Assembly (NCBI GenBank): GCA_963812075.1
Contig: CAWETN010000002.1
Location: forward strand, 62,001-126,000
DNA: 64,000 nucleotides
Source: JAMXLO01 sp963812075
GTDB taxonomy: Bacteria > Pseudomonadota > Alphaproteobacteria > Acetobacterales > Acetobacteraceae
Direction of reading: 5' to 3'
The notes below the pieces were generated by a model. That model saw only the letters and a list, made by a program, of their open reading frames with translations, was not told the origin of the DNA and ran no database searches. A program made the translations under genes and the position numbers. Below, in pieces: positions 43,160 through 52,220 of the stretch (the first letter of the stretch is position 1; each line of letters opens with the position of its first letter).

Positions 43160-45053
43160 ATGACCATGGCCGCAGCAGCCGGCGTCTTGCGCAAGCCGTC
43201 GCCTCCGTTCGGTGTGGTGTTGGCAGTACTCGGCGTGGTCTACGGCGACATCGGCACCAGCCCGCTCTACGCCTTCAAGGCGAGCCTGCAGCACTTCCCG
43301 CCGAAGGACGTGACGAACCTCGAGATCATGGGGATCCTCTCATTGATCTTCTGGTCGCTCGTACTCGTCGTCACCGTGAAATACGTAATGTTGATCATGC
43401 GCGCCGACAATCGCGGGGAAGGCGGTATTCTGGCGCTGATGGCTCTGGCACAGCGGGTCTCCGTTGGCGATCGGTACGCGCCGCGCCCTGACATTGATCG
43501 GCATCGTCGGCGCGTGCCTGTTCTTCGGCGACGGGGTCATCACGCCAGCGATCTCGGTGCTGTCGGCAGTGGAAGGGATCGAGGTCTCGGCGCCCGAACT
43601 GAAGCAATACGTCCTGCCGATCAGCATTGCCGTGATCCTCCTGCTGTTCATCGTCCAGTCGCACGGCACCGGCAGTGTCGGTCGCGTGTTCGGTCCGGTC
43701 ATGGCCGTCTGGTTCCTGTCGATCGGCCTGTTGGGAGCGTGGGAGATTGTCCGGCACCCGTTTGTTCTGTTGGCACTCTCGCCGACCTATGCGGCGATGC
43801 TCTGCCTGCACCACGGGCTGTTGGCCTTCGTCCTGCTGGGCTCGGTCGTACTCTGCGTGACGGGCGCCGAGGCGCTGTACGCCGACATGGGGCACTTCGG
43901 GCGCGAGGCCATTCGCATCGCCTGGCTGTACTTCGTGCTGCCCTGCCTGATCCTGAACTACTTCGGCCAGGGCGCTCTGCTGATTGCCGAGCCGAACGCC
44001 ATGGTCAACCCGTTCTTCCTGCTCGGCCCTGCCTGGGCGAGCGTCCCAATGGTGGTCCTGGCTACCGCGGCGACCGTGATCGCCAGTCAGGCCATGATCT
44101 CCGGCGCGTTTTCGATGGCACGGCAGTGCGTTCAGCTGGGCTTTCTGCCGCGAATGACCGTCCGTCATACGAGCACCATGGAAGAGGGTCAGATCTATCT
44201 TCCCCAGGTGAACAACATGATGGTCGTCGGCGTGACCATACTGGTCCTGGCCTTCAAGACATCCGACAGCCTGGCCGCGGCTTATGGCATCGCCGTCACG
44301 GGCACATTCCTGTGCACCAGCATGCTGGCGACGGTCGTGTTCCGCCGGGAATTTCACTGGTCGCGGACCACCTCTGTCGCGGTGTTCGGCTTGTTCTTCG
44401 TGATCGATTTCCTGTTCTTCGCCTCCAACCTGCTGAAGGTCCCCGAGGGAGGCTGGGTCCCCCTGGTTCTGGGAGCCGTCCTCACCGCGCTCATGACGTC
44501 GTGGAAGCGCGGGCGCGACCTGTTGTTGGCGCGCTGGCGCCAGGACAGCCTGCCGCTCGCACCGTTCCTCGCGCGCCTGCCGCAGTCGCGCACCGTCCGC
44601 GTGCCGGGCATGGCGGTGTTCCTCACCGGCACCCCCGACTACGTGCCGACGTCGCTGCTGCACAACCTCAAGCACAACAAGGTGCTGCACGAGCGCGTGC
44701 TGTTCGTTACCGTGCAGAATGTCGACGAGCCGGAGGTGGCAAGCGATCGGCGTACCGAGGTGGCCGAACTCGCGCCCGGCATCCATCGCGTGATCCTGCG
44801 CTACGGATTCATGGAGAGCCCCAACATCCCGCGCGCGCTGGAGGAGCTCTCCGCGCTGGGTGTCGCGTTCGACCCGATGCAGGCCAGCTACTTCCTCGGC
44901 CGCGAGGTGCTCGTGCCGGCGACGGTGCCAAAGCTGCCCTGGTGGCGGCATTGGCTGTTCCTCGTGCTGGCGCGCAATGCGGTGCCGGCCACGGAATTTT
45001 TCCGAATCCCATACGACCGGGTGGTGGAGCTCGGGGTGCGCGTCGCGATCTGA
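43160..45053 (+). CDS. kup: KUP family potassium uptake protein (one frame change)
   Basis: About 630 residues, the normal size for Kup. The first part has VVYGDIGTSPLYAFKASL and MRADNRGEGGILALMALAQR. After one extra base near 43463 the protein continues LTLIGIVGACLFFGDGVITPAISVLSAVEG without a break, then ten further membrane helices, NLKHNKVLHERVLFVTV and the cytosolic C-terminal domain ending FFRIPYDRVVELGVRVAI. Kup is a proton-coupled K+ importer. A hairpin terminator with a T-run lies 135 bases after the stop. The frame change in such a conserved gene points to a sequence error. Confidence 0.93.
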
Positions 45054-45188
45054 AGTACCCGCTGTCGGAATTGTGATAATTGCGACCACGCCACGCGTTT
45101 CTAACGACTTCGTAATGTGGCGGCATAACCCACGATAGATGCTGCAAGGCATGGTTGCGTCCCTGCCTCTGGGAGACGCAGGGATGGC

Positions 45189-45259
45189 GGCCGACGCGAT
45201 CAGGATGCGAGATTGTTTCCCCTGACGATACGCATCCTATCGGGTCGGCCGACATTTTT
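45189..45259 (+). terminator. Long double-stem hairpin with T-run, terminator of kup
   Basis: The outer arms GGCCGAC and GTCGGCC and inner arms GGATGCG and CGCATCC are perfect complements, separated by 7 and 6 unpaired bases and closed by a 21-base loop. The stem is followed by GACATTTTTG. The fold resembles a Rho-independent terminator but is unusually large, so a regulatory leader RNA for the downstream MarR gene is a weaker alternative. Confidence 0.55.
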
Positions 45260-45273
45260 GCTTCGCGACGACG

Positions 45274-45301
45274 GTAACGGGTTCGGTCACCCTTTCGTTA
45301 C
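45274..45301. promoter_or_regulatory. Inverted repeat upstream of the MarR gene
   Basis: GTAACG and CGTTAC face each other across 16 bases, about 90 bases before the MarR GTG start. MarR proteins usually bind such palindromes and repress their own genes. The spacing is longer than typical, so the assignment is tentative. Confidence 0.35.
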
Positions 45302-45391
45302 GCGACATGACTCCACTGCCTGTGACAGGTTCGCGGAACGGTTGCCTGCCTTGGTCGGGCGACCCAATTTCGGTTCAGGAAAGGTCTGAAC

Positions 45392-45805
45392 GTGATCACA
45401 AACGAAGTAAGCGACGGGTTGGCCGGGATCCTGCGTACTGCAATCGTCGAACTGGTCCGTCGCGACGGACCCGATCTGTCGGCGCGGCAGCTGGGCGTCT
45501 TCCTGACCTGCTATCTTGATTCCGAGGCGCAGACGGTGCGTGGGCTTGCCGCCAAGCTTGCCGTCTCCAAACCGGCCATCACGCGGGCGCTCGATCGCCT
45601 GTCCGAGTTTGACCTGGTACGGCGCAAGACCGATCCGCTGGACCGGCGCAGTGTACTGGTGCAGCGGACTGCCACCGGCATGGCGTTCATGCGCGAACTG
45701 AGGATCATCCTGCGCGACGCGGCGACCACCATGCGCATCAGCCTCGAACCGGCTTCGGCTGGCCGCCAGCGCACCGGCAGCGAGGCACGCGCGGCGGCGC
45801 ATTGA
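45392..45805 (+). CDS. MarR family transcriptional regulator
   Basis: A 137-residue winged-helix regulator: LSARQLGVFLTCYLDSE, AAKLAVSKPAITRALDRLSE (recognition helix near residues 55-70), and the wing RRKTDPLDRRSVLVQRT with the invariant DxRS. The start is GTG with AGGAAAGG upstream. MarR proteins act as dimers that release DNA on binding phenolic or oxidising compounds. The target is unknown; the nearest genes are kup and msrC. The tail (ASAGRQRTGSEARAAAH) is longer and more polar than usual. Confidence 0.9.
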   Translation: MITNEVSDGLAGILRTAIVELVRRDGPDLSARQLGVFLTCYLDSEAQTVRGLAAKLAVSKPAITRALDRLSEFDLVRRKTDPLDRRSVLVQRTATGMAFMRELRIILRDAATTMRISLEPASAGRQRTGSEARAAAH

Positions 45806-45840
45806 GGTCGGGCAACGGCTGACGCCCGCGCCCACGCGCC

Positions 45841-46350
45841 ATGCACGACCCGCGCCGCCCGGCACCCTGGATCCCTGACCGGCGGCAGCCGGACCAGGCC
45901 GTTCTGTACGACGACCTCGCGCGAGAATTGGATGCGCTGCTGGCCGGCGAGCCGGATCGGATCGCCAACGCCGCCAACGCGGCGGCGGCGTTGTATCATG
46001 CGCTGCCCGAGCTGAACTGGGCAGGCTTCTATTTCCTGCAGGGCGATGAACTGGTGCTGGGGCCGTTCCAGGGCCGACCTGCCTGCGTCCGTATCGGCCT
46101 CGGCAAGGGGGTCTGCGGCACCGCCGCGGCCCAGCGCCGCTCGGTCGTCGTGCCGGATGTCGAGGCGTTTCCTGGCCATATCGCCTGCGATACGGCCTCG
46201 CGATCGGAGCTGGTGGTGCCGCTGCTGCAAGGCGACGTGCTGCTGGGCGTGCTCGATCTGGACAGCCCGCGGACCGGCCGGTTCGACGAGACCGACCGGG
46301 CCGGGTGCGAGGTGCTGGCCCAGGTGATCGTGCGCCACCTCGGCCGCTGA
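45841..46350 (+). CDS. msrC: Free methionine-(R)-sulfoxide reductase (GAF domain)
   Basis: A 169-residue GAF-domain enzyme matching fRMsr/YebR. The three functional cysteines are in RPACVRI, KGVCGTA and HIACDTAS; the last is the catalytic Cys. LNWAGFYFLQGDELVLGPFQG and DVLLGVLDLDSPRTGRF complete the family pattern. It reduces free methionine-R-sulfoxide to methionine using thioredoxin, repairing oxidative damage. It starts 35 bases after the MarR stop codon and converges on the YggS gene. Confidence 0.93.
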   Translation: MHDPRRPAPWIPDRRQPDQAVLYDDLARELDALLAGEPDRIANAANAAAALYHALPELNWAGFYFLQGDELVLGPFQGRPACVRIGLGKGVCGTAAAQRRSVVVPDVEAFPGHIACDTASRSELVVPLLQGDVLLGVLDLDSPRTGRFDETDRAGCEVLAQVIVRHLGR

Positions 46351-46370
46351 GCGAATCGAAGGCCGGCGCC

Positions 46371-47060
46371 TCAGCTGCGGTGCCCGAAGATGGCGCTGCC
46401 GACGCGCACCCAGGTCGCGCCGCAGGCTATCGCCAGCTCGAAATCGGCCGACATTCCCATCGACAGCACCGTCAGTGCATGCCGCGCCGCGCGCTCGGCG
46501 AGCCACTCGAAATGCGGCCGCGGATCGGCCTCGAGCGGTGGCACGCACATCAGTCCGACCAGTGCACTGCCGAACCGTGCCTTGCACTCGTCGATGAAAC
46601 CGTCGGCCTCGGCTCGCGGGACGCCTGACTTCTGCGCTTCGTCGCCGGTGTTCACCTCGATCAGCAGCTGCGGCGTGCGGCCTTCCTTGGCCATTGCCGC
46701 GGCAATGGCGTCGGCCAGCCGCGGCCGGTCCAGGGTCTCGATCACGTCCGCCAGCCGCACCGCGTCGCGCGCCTTGTTGGTCTGCAGGCCGCCGATGATG
46801 TGCAGCCGGAACCGGTGCTCGGCCCGCAGCGGCGGGAACTTCGCCGCCGCCTCCTGCACACGGTTCTCGCCGAACACGGTCTGCCCGGCCGCCAGCGCGG
46901 CCCGCACCGCCTCGGCGGGCTTGGTCTTGCTCACCGCGACCAGCGTCACGTCCTCGGGCCTGCGGCCCGCCCTGATCGCCGCCTGCGCGATCCGTTCGCG
47001 CACCCGGCGCAGGTTGTCGCCTATCGCGGCGATGTCATTCGGTATCTCGGTAATCGACAT
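46371..47060 (-). CDS. YggS family pyridoxal-phosphate homeostasis protein
   Basis: A 229-residue PLP-binding TIM-barrel protein. The PLP Lys is in TLVAVSKTKPAEAV. FGENRVQEAAAKF, FRLHIIGGLQTNKA (the common reading is HFIGxLQxNK), LLIEVNTGDEAQKSG, LVGLMCVPPLE and SMGMSADFELAIACGATWVRVG follow. YggS/PLPBP proteins buffer free PLP and influence amino-acid metabolism. GAGGAGAAG precedes the ATG. It overlaps the DUF6165 gene by 26 bases and ends an operon with it and the TPR gene. Confidence 0.93.
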   Translation of the reverse strand: MSITEIPNDIAAIGDNLRRVRERIAQAAIRAGRRPEDVTLVAVSKTKPAEAVRAALAAGQTVFGENRVQEAAAKFPPLRAEHRFRLHIIGGLQTNKARDAVRLADVIETLDRPRLADAIAAAMAKEGRTPQLLIEVNTGDEAQKSGVPRAEADGFIDECKARFGSALVGLMCVPPLEADPRPHFEWLAERAARHALTVLSMGMSADFELAIACGATWVRVGSAIFGHRS

Positions 47061-47433
47061 ACTGCTTCTCCTCGATGATGTCCGAGCCCAGCAGCGTGTT
47101 GATCGCCCGCTTGACGCGGCCGCGGTCGTCGTTGGTGCGGTAGACCGCGCGTGCCAGCGCGATGAACTCGGCGTCGAACGTCTTCGCTGCTTCTTTCCGC
47201 CGGACGGCGTCCTCAATGTCCCACAGTCGACGATTGACCGCCGCCAGCTGGCCGCACAGGGCGGCGAGGCCGGGTGGGGCTTTGCCGTGCTCCGCCGCCA
47301 CGGCGCGCAGCAGGGCGAGTTCGTGGCTGGCGTTCGCCTGCGCCGCCGGCGCGCTCAGTCGCTCGACCTTGATCTCCAGGATGCTGATCCGGTCGATCAG
47401 GTCGCCCCAGGAGATCGGCGCTTTCAGGGTCAC
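47035..47433 (-). CDS. DUF6165 family protein
   Basis: A 132-residue protein starting at GTG, which overlaps the preceding gene's stop by four bases (GTGA), so translation is probably coupled. The sequence KAPISWGDLIDRISILEIK, LRAVAAEHGK-type helices, VNRRLWDIEDAVRRKEA and FDAEFIALARAVYRTNDDRG is characteristic of a small helical family found near glycosyltransferase-like TPR proteins. It is predicted to be cytosolic. The biochemical role is unknown. Confidence 0.85.
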   Translation of the reverse strand: MTLKAPISWGDLIDRISILEIKVERLSAPAAQANASHELALLRAVAAEHGKAPPGLAALCGQLAAVNRRLWDIEDAVRRKEAAKTFDAEFIALARAVYRTNDDRGRVKRAINTLLGSDIIEEKQYVDYRDTE

Positions 47434-48968
47434 AGCTGCGCCGCCATGCGGGCGAACACACCGGCCCAGTCGCCGCGCCTCGATTGCCGGAACAGACGCA
47501 TGGTGGGATACCAGGGGCACTCCTCGCCATCGAGCAGCCAGCGCCAGTCGGGCACGTGCTGCAGGGCCACCCATACCGGCCGCCCGAGCGCCCCGGCAAG
47601 ATGCGCCACCGAGGTGTCCGAGGTGATGACGAGGTCCAGGTTCTGCATCGCGGCCGCGGTGTCGATGAAGGCATCGGGACCGGCGTCCAGGTCGTCGCCC
47701 AAGGTCTCGATCCGCAGGCCGTCCGGCAGGCACCCGAGCTGTTCCAGCCCGTCGTGTTGTTGCAGGCTGATCAGCCGGATCCCCGGAACGTCGGCCAGCG
47801 GACGCAGCTGCGCCAGCGGATAGGAGCGTCCCAACTCCGCCGGGCTGGCGGGATTGCCCTGCCACGCCACGCCGACCCGGAGCCCTTGCTCCCCCACCCG
47901 GTCCCGCCATTTCGCCACCCGCTCGGGGTCGGCGGCGAGGTAGGGCACCGGCGCGCCGAGCCCGCCCAGCAGGCCCGGCAGGTCGAGCAACGGCGCCTGG
48001 AGGTCGAACCGGGGCAGCTCGTCGCCCATGCGCGTGACGCGTCCGATCCCGCCCAGGCTGCCCAGCAGACGACCAAGGGGTCGGTGCACCTCCAGGATGA
48101 CCTCGCCATCGCCCACGAGCGGAGCGAAGCGGCAGAACTGAATGGCATCGCCAAGTCCCTGTTCGGCGCGGATCAGCAACGTTCGTCCCGCCAGCGGCTC
48201 ACCCTGCCAGCGCGGCTGTGCAGCGTCCGGAATGACCGCCGCGCCGGCTCGGAACCGCCAGGCATACTCGCGCCAACCCTCGGAGGAGCGGCCCTCGAGC
48301 AGCAGGAGGAGGCTCAGATTGTAATGCTGTGCCGGATCGTCTGGCCCGAGCGCCAGCGCGCGCCGGTACAACGACTCGGCCTCGTCGAGCTGGCGAAGCT
48401 CCTTCAGGACCCCTGCCAGATTGGCCAGCGCATGGGTATCGTTCGGCGCCCGCGCGACGGCTTCGCGCAGCACGGCCGTCGCCTCGTCCTGCCGACCGGC
48501 GTGCCGCAGCGCCAGCCCCAGGTCGTTGTGCAGGTCGGGCAGGCCGGGGTTCCAGCGCAGCGCGTCACGATATGCGGCGACGGCTTCTTCCGGCCGGCGC
48601 AGGTCGGCCAGCGCGTGGCCCAGCACCTGGCACGCTTCGGCGGAGTTGCGCTTCAGCGAAAGCGCATGACGGCACTCTGCCGCCGCTTCCTCCGCGGCGC
48701 CCTTCGCCAGCAGGGCCGTCGCCCGGTTGACATGGTAAATCGCCTCCGCCGGCCGTACGGCGATCGCCTGGGCGATCAGTTCGAGGGCGGCGTCGGCCTG
48801 CCCGGATTGCAGCGCCAGGACGCCGAGCATGTGCAGGCTGCCGGCGTGCCGGGGCACGGCGAGCAGGACCTGGCGGTAGGTGGCCTCGGCCTCGGCCAGC
48901 CGCCCGGCCGCGTGCAGCTGCGAGCCGTGACGGAACAGGCTCTCGATCTGGTGCTTCCGGCGGCTCAT
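47430..48968 (-). CDS. TPR-repeat protein with glycosyltransferase-9-like C-terminal domain
   Basis: A 512-residue protein. About seven tetratricopeptide repeats fill residues 1-240, for example AEATYRQVLLAVPRHAGSLH and EAVAAYRDALRWNPGLPDLH. The C-terminal domain has LLIRAEQGLGDAIQFCRFAP, LRVGVAWQGNPASPAELGRS, and LDLVITSDTSVAHLAGALGRPVW, the nucleotide-sugar or heptose-binding pattern of GT9-like proteins. Similar proteins modify glycans or protein O-glycosylation sites. It heads the TPR-DUF6165-YggS operon. Confidence 0.88.
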   Translation of the reverse strand: MSRRKHQIESLFRHGSQLHAAGRLAEAEATYRQVLLAVPRHAGSLHMLGVLALQSGQADAALELIAQAIAVRPAEAIYHVNRATALLAKGAAEEAAAECRHALSLKRNSAEACQVLGHALADLRRPEEAVAAYRDALRWNPGLPDLHNDLGLALRHAGRQDEATAVLREAVARAPNDTHALANLAGVLKELRQLDEAESLYRRALALGPDDPAQHYNLSLLLLLEGRSSEGWREYAWRFRAGAAVIPDAAQPRWQGEPLAGRTLLIRAEQGLGDAIQFCRFAPLVGDGEVILEVHRPLGRLLGSLGGIGRVTRMGDELPRFDLQAPLLDLPGLLGGLGAPVPYLAADPERVAKWRDRVGEQGLRVGVAWQGNPASPAELGRSYPLAQLRPLADVPGIRLISLQQHDGLEQLGCLPDGLRIETLGDDLDAGPDAFIDTAAAMQNLDLVITSDTSVAHLAGALGRPVWVALQHVPDWRWLLDGEECPWYPTMRLFRQSRRGDWAGVFARMAAQL

Positions 48969-49018
48969 GCTGCCCTGCCATTGCACGCGGCCGCGTCGCT
49001 GTTCAAGGAGCGCAGTCG

Positions 49019-49603
49019 ATGGACCCACGCCTGCTTTCCTGGGCGCATGCCGCCGCCTCACGCTGCCGCTCGCGGCAGCCGGTACTGTGGCTGTTCACCG
49101 ATTCGCGGCGCCTGCCGGATCCGCGCCCGGCGGCTGCCCGGCTGCCAAGGGGCCTGGCCGGCATCGTGCTGCGCCACGACGATGATCCGTCCCGCTCGGC
49201 GCTCGGGCGCGATCTGGCGCGGATCTGCCGGGCCAGGCGCCTCGTCCTGGTGGTCGCGGGCGATGTGCGGCTGGCGTGTGCCCTGCGCGCCGGCGTTCAC
49301 CTGCGCGCCGGCCGCTGGCCCGCGCCGCTGCGCCCGGGCCGTGGCATGGTGACCAGCTCGGCGCACGACCCGCGCGAGATGGCCCGCGCCCGCCGTTCCG
49401 GCGCAGGCCTCGCTTTCCTCTCGCCGGCGTTCGCCACCGCGAGCCACCCCGCCGCGCGCGGACTGGGTTCGCTGCGCTGGAACCGGATGGCGGCCGGCGC
49501 GGGACTGGTCGTGGCTGCGCTGGGCGGCATCGACGGTCGGGCGGTGCGCCGCCTGACGCGCCGATATTGCTGCGCGATTGGCGCGATCGGGGGCCTGGCC
49601 TGA
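49019..49603 (+). CDS. Thiamine phosphate synthase/TenI-like protein
   Basis: A 194-residue barrel protein: LWLFTDSRRLPDPRPAAAR, ARLPRGLAGIVLRHDDDPSR, LVLVVAGDVRLACALRAGVH, GMVTSSAHDPREMARARRSG and GAGLVVAALGGIDGRAVRRL. This pattern of short strands fits the ThiE/TenI family. The pyrophosphate-binding and active-site residues of true ThiE are not clearly kept, so it may be a divergent TenI-type paralogue. It is divergent from the TPR gene, with 50 bases between starts. Confidence 0.7.
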   Translation: MDPRLLSWAHAAASRCRSRQPVLWLFTDSRRLPDPRPAAARLPRGLAGIVLRHDDDPSRSALGRDLARICRARRLVLVVAGDVRLACALRAGVHLRAGRWPAPLRPGRGMVTSSAHDPREMARARRSGAGLAFLSPAFATASHPAARGLGSLRWNRMAAGAGLVVAALGGIDGRAVRRLTRRYCCAIGAIGGLA

Positions 49604-49606
49604 GGC

Positions 49607-49633
49607 CACTGTGTCAAACCGGTCACAGTGTTT
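49607..49633 (+). terminator. Hairpin after the ThiE-like gene
   Basis: CACTGTG and CACAGTG are perfect complements around a 10-base loop, beginning three bases after the stop and followed by TTT. It is a short but plausible terminator; the near-palindromic loop (TGTCAAACCGGTCACA) could instead be an operator. Confidence 0.45.
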
Positions 49634-49708
49634 CGCAATTGCCATCCCGAGGTGCCGAGGCTTATTGCGACCTCCGAGGAGTCGCGACCATACTCCGCCA
49701 CTGAACAA

Positions 49709-49734
49709 GTCCGACGTCGCCTGGCGACCCGGAC
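49709..49734 (+). other. Leader hairpin upstream of the porin gene
   Basis: GTCC and GGAC enclose GTCGCC and GGCGAC around a one-base loop, 42 bases before the porin ATG. It probably lies in the 5' untranslated leader, where porin mRNAs often carry regulatory structure. No function can be assigned. Confidence 0.3.
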
Positions 49735-49775
49735 AAACTTTGAGCCGGCCCGTCCGGGGAACCGAGGAGGATTGC

Positions 49776-51330
49776 ATGCGTAAGCTATTGTTGGCCAGCG
49801 CAGCGTTGGTGGGTGCCAGCAGCGCCATGGGCGGCTTCGCCAGTGCTCAGCCGGCGTCGGCCCCTGCGCCGGTCGTGACGACCCCGCAGATGCAGACGTT
49901 GGTCACCGGCAACAGCGGCAACTCGGCGAACAGCAACAACAACTACCAGGCGGCCATGCTGCCGGGCAGCGTTGCCAACCCGACGCCCGGCACCATGGTG
50001 GTCCGCTTCAACGGCGCGGTGTGGTCGCGAGGTCGGCGTCGGCGGCGGCAGTGGCTTCGTCGGCAATGGCCCGACGGTGGTGACGTCAGGCGGGCTTGGC
50101 CCGGGCCCCGGCCGGCCACGGTACGGCCGCCTTCATCGGCGTCGGCACCAACGCCGGGCAGAAGCTGACCAACTACGGCATGGGCACCTACTTCCGCCTG
50201 TATCCCGGTGTCGACGCCATGGCGACGAACGGGCTGCGCTACGGCGCCCAGGTGGAAATCCGCGAGAACTTCATCGCCGCACAGGCCAACACGCGGCGCC
50301 ACCGGCGGATCGGGTCTGACCAGCGGCCAGACGCTGTATGTCCGGCGCGCCTTCGTCTATGCGGCGGGCGACAACTGGGGCCTCATCCGGGTCGGCCAGG
50401 GCGACGGCGTGCCCGGCATCTTCGACAACGGCATCACCACCGGCCAGCAGGCTGGCGCCGGTCTGTGGAACGGCGACGCGCCGATCATGATCCGCCGGCA
50501 ACGGGCCCACCTATCCGTGGTTCTCGCAGCAGGGCGCCGAGTACGGCTACAACAAGATCGTCTATCTGTCGCCGCAGATCGCCGGCTTCGACTTCGGCTT
50601 CCAGTGGGCGCCGAACAACGGCAACCAGGAATTCGGCGGTGCTGGCAGCAGCCGGAGCCGCCCAACCTGTCGTCCTCGATCACGCCGCCGCAGGGTGCGC
50701 GCTTCGTGAACCAGTACGTCGCAGGCGTGCGCTACCAGGGCACGTTCGGCCCGGTCGCGGTGTATGGCTTCGGCACGTATATCGGCAGCGGCCACGTCAA
50801 CTACACGGGCACCGCGGCCGCGGCGATCACCGCCGAAGGCGGCCCCTCGCTTGCGCAGGGCAGCCGGTACACCGGCCAGTTCAAGGGTCTGAGTGCCGGC
50901 TTCGCTGGCGTGGCCTTGACATGGGCCGGGTTCACCGTTCGCTGGTGCGTGGCAGGGCGGTCAGTACAACGGCGTGATGGCCCTGGAGCCGAAGGGCGGC
51001 ACGGGCGCGAATGCCTGGGTGGCCTCGATCTTCTACTCAGCACGGACCCTTCAGCATCGGCACCACCTACTACCAGTTCGAACTCTGCAGGGCGCGGTCG
51101 GCCTGACCGGTCTGAGCCAGCGGCATGAAGATGCGCTTCGGCGTCGGCGGCACTTACTCGATCGCTCCGGGCCTGCTGGCGTTCTGGGAATACATCTACG
51201 GCTCAGCGCCACCAGGCCGGCTTCGACCTGAACAACGGCAAGTACTTCAACCAGGCTGGCTATGCCGGCAACAACGACAACCACGTGCAGGCCGCGTTCG
51301 CGTGGCGTCCGCGTGCGCTGGTAGTCTTGA
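49776..51330 (+). pseudogene. Outer-membrane porin, about nine frame changes
   Basis: The signal peptide MRKLLLASAALVGASSAMGG and a strong GAGGAGG ribosome site are intact. The body is readable only by switching frame near 50028, 50113, 50300, 50497, 50650, 50935, 51040, 51085-51120 and 51215. Recovered pieces include TYFRLYPGVDAMATNGLRYG, FVYAAGDNWGLIRVGQGDG, KIVYLSPQIAGFDFGFQWAP, FVNQYVAGVRYQGTFGPVAV, RFGVGGTYSIAPGLLAFWEY and NNDNHVQAAFAWRPRALVV. Together they form an alpha-proteobacterial 16-strand-like porin of about 500 residues. Most changes are repaired by removing one base, so this is probably an intact abundant porin in a poorly read stretch. A terminator follows. Confidence 0.8.
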
Positions 51331-51350
51331 GGCACGATTTCGGACAGGAG

Positions 51351-51379
51351 GCGGCGGGCATGGCCCGCCGCTTTCGTTT
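51351..51379 (+). terminator. Rho-independent terminator of the porin gene
   Basis: GCGGCGGGC and GCCCGCCGC are perfect complements with a three-base loop (ATG), followed by TTTCGTTT. It starts 20 bases after the last porin codon and is the clearest terminator in the window. Confidence 0.75.
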
Positions 51380-51463
51380 CCGGACCTCTGTGCCCATCGC
51401 CACGTCTTGGCGAAACCCCCAACGACGCGCTACACGAGCAGCGTGCCAAGTCTCGGGGAACGA

Positions 51464-52012
51464 ATGCCTGCTAGATCGATTTTGCGACTGTTGCCGGCCG
51501 CTGCGGCGCTGCTGGCCGCATGCGGCGAGACCAAGCCGCAGCCGACAGTCCCATACTATACCGGCATCTACGGCCCCGGCGGCTCGCAGGACAATGGCAG
51601 CATCCTGGGCGGCGAGGGACTCGTCTTCGGCACCGGACGCACCGGGCGCAATGGCGGCGGCGGCGGCGGCGATACCGGGGGCGGTGCCCTGGGCGTCAAT
51701 GCCTATCTCTGGCGCGGCGCGCTGGACACGCTGGGGTTCATGCCGCTGGCGTCGGCCGATCCGTTCGGCGGCGTGATCATCACCGACTGGTACACGCCGC
51801 CAGCGTCGAACGGCGAGCGCTTCAAGGCCACCGCCTATATCCTCGGCCGCGAGCTGCGCAGCGACGGCGTGCGCGTCAGCATATTCCGCCAGGTGCTGCA
51901 GAACGGCCAGTGGGTGGACGCGCCGGTCAGCGCGGTCACTGTGGGCGAGATCGAGAACAAGGTGCTCGCCCGCGCCCGCGAACTGCGCGAGAGCTCGCAG
52001 GCGAGCCAGTAG
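51464..52012 (+). CDS. DUF3576 lipoprotein
   Basis: A 182-residue protein with a lipobox (LPAAAALLAACGE) and a conserved domain: ALGVNAYLWRGALDTLGFMP, LASADPFGGVIITDWYTPP, RFKATAYILGRELRSDGVRV, then IFRQVLQNGQWVDAPVS. This is the complete DUF3576 pattern, an alphaproteobacterial outer-envelope family. A Gly-rich linker sits between lipobox and domain. It is upstream of leuS-lptE-holA, a common placement, which hints at a role in outer-membrane biogenesis. Confidence 0.9.
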   Translation: MPARSILRLLPAAAALLAACGETKPQPTVPYYTGIYGPGGSQDNGSILGGEGLVFGTGRTGRNGGGGGGDTGGGALGVNAYLWRGALDTLGFMPLASADPFGGVIITDWYTPPASNGERFKATAYILGRELRSDGVRVSIFRQVLQNGQWVDAPVSAVTVGEIENKVLARARELRESSQASQ

Positions 52013-52220
52013 CGGTCGAACGAGTTGCGGCCTTGCGCAGCGTCATCCGGCTCGTATGGCGTGTCGCATCGATAGAATACCACAGTGCAGATGAGGCAGA
52101 TGCCCGCGGCACACGCAGATCGGTCCGGGCGACCCATCCGGCAGAACCCACCGCTATCCTCCGTTCCACCAACGCTCGGTGCCTCTTGCGCGGCCGGGCT
52201 TGGCGGCAAATAAAAGGGGC

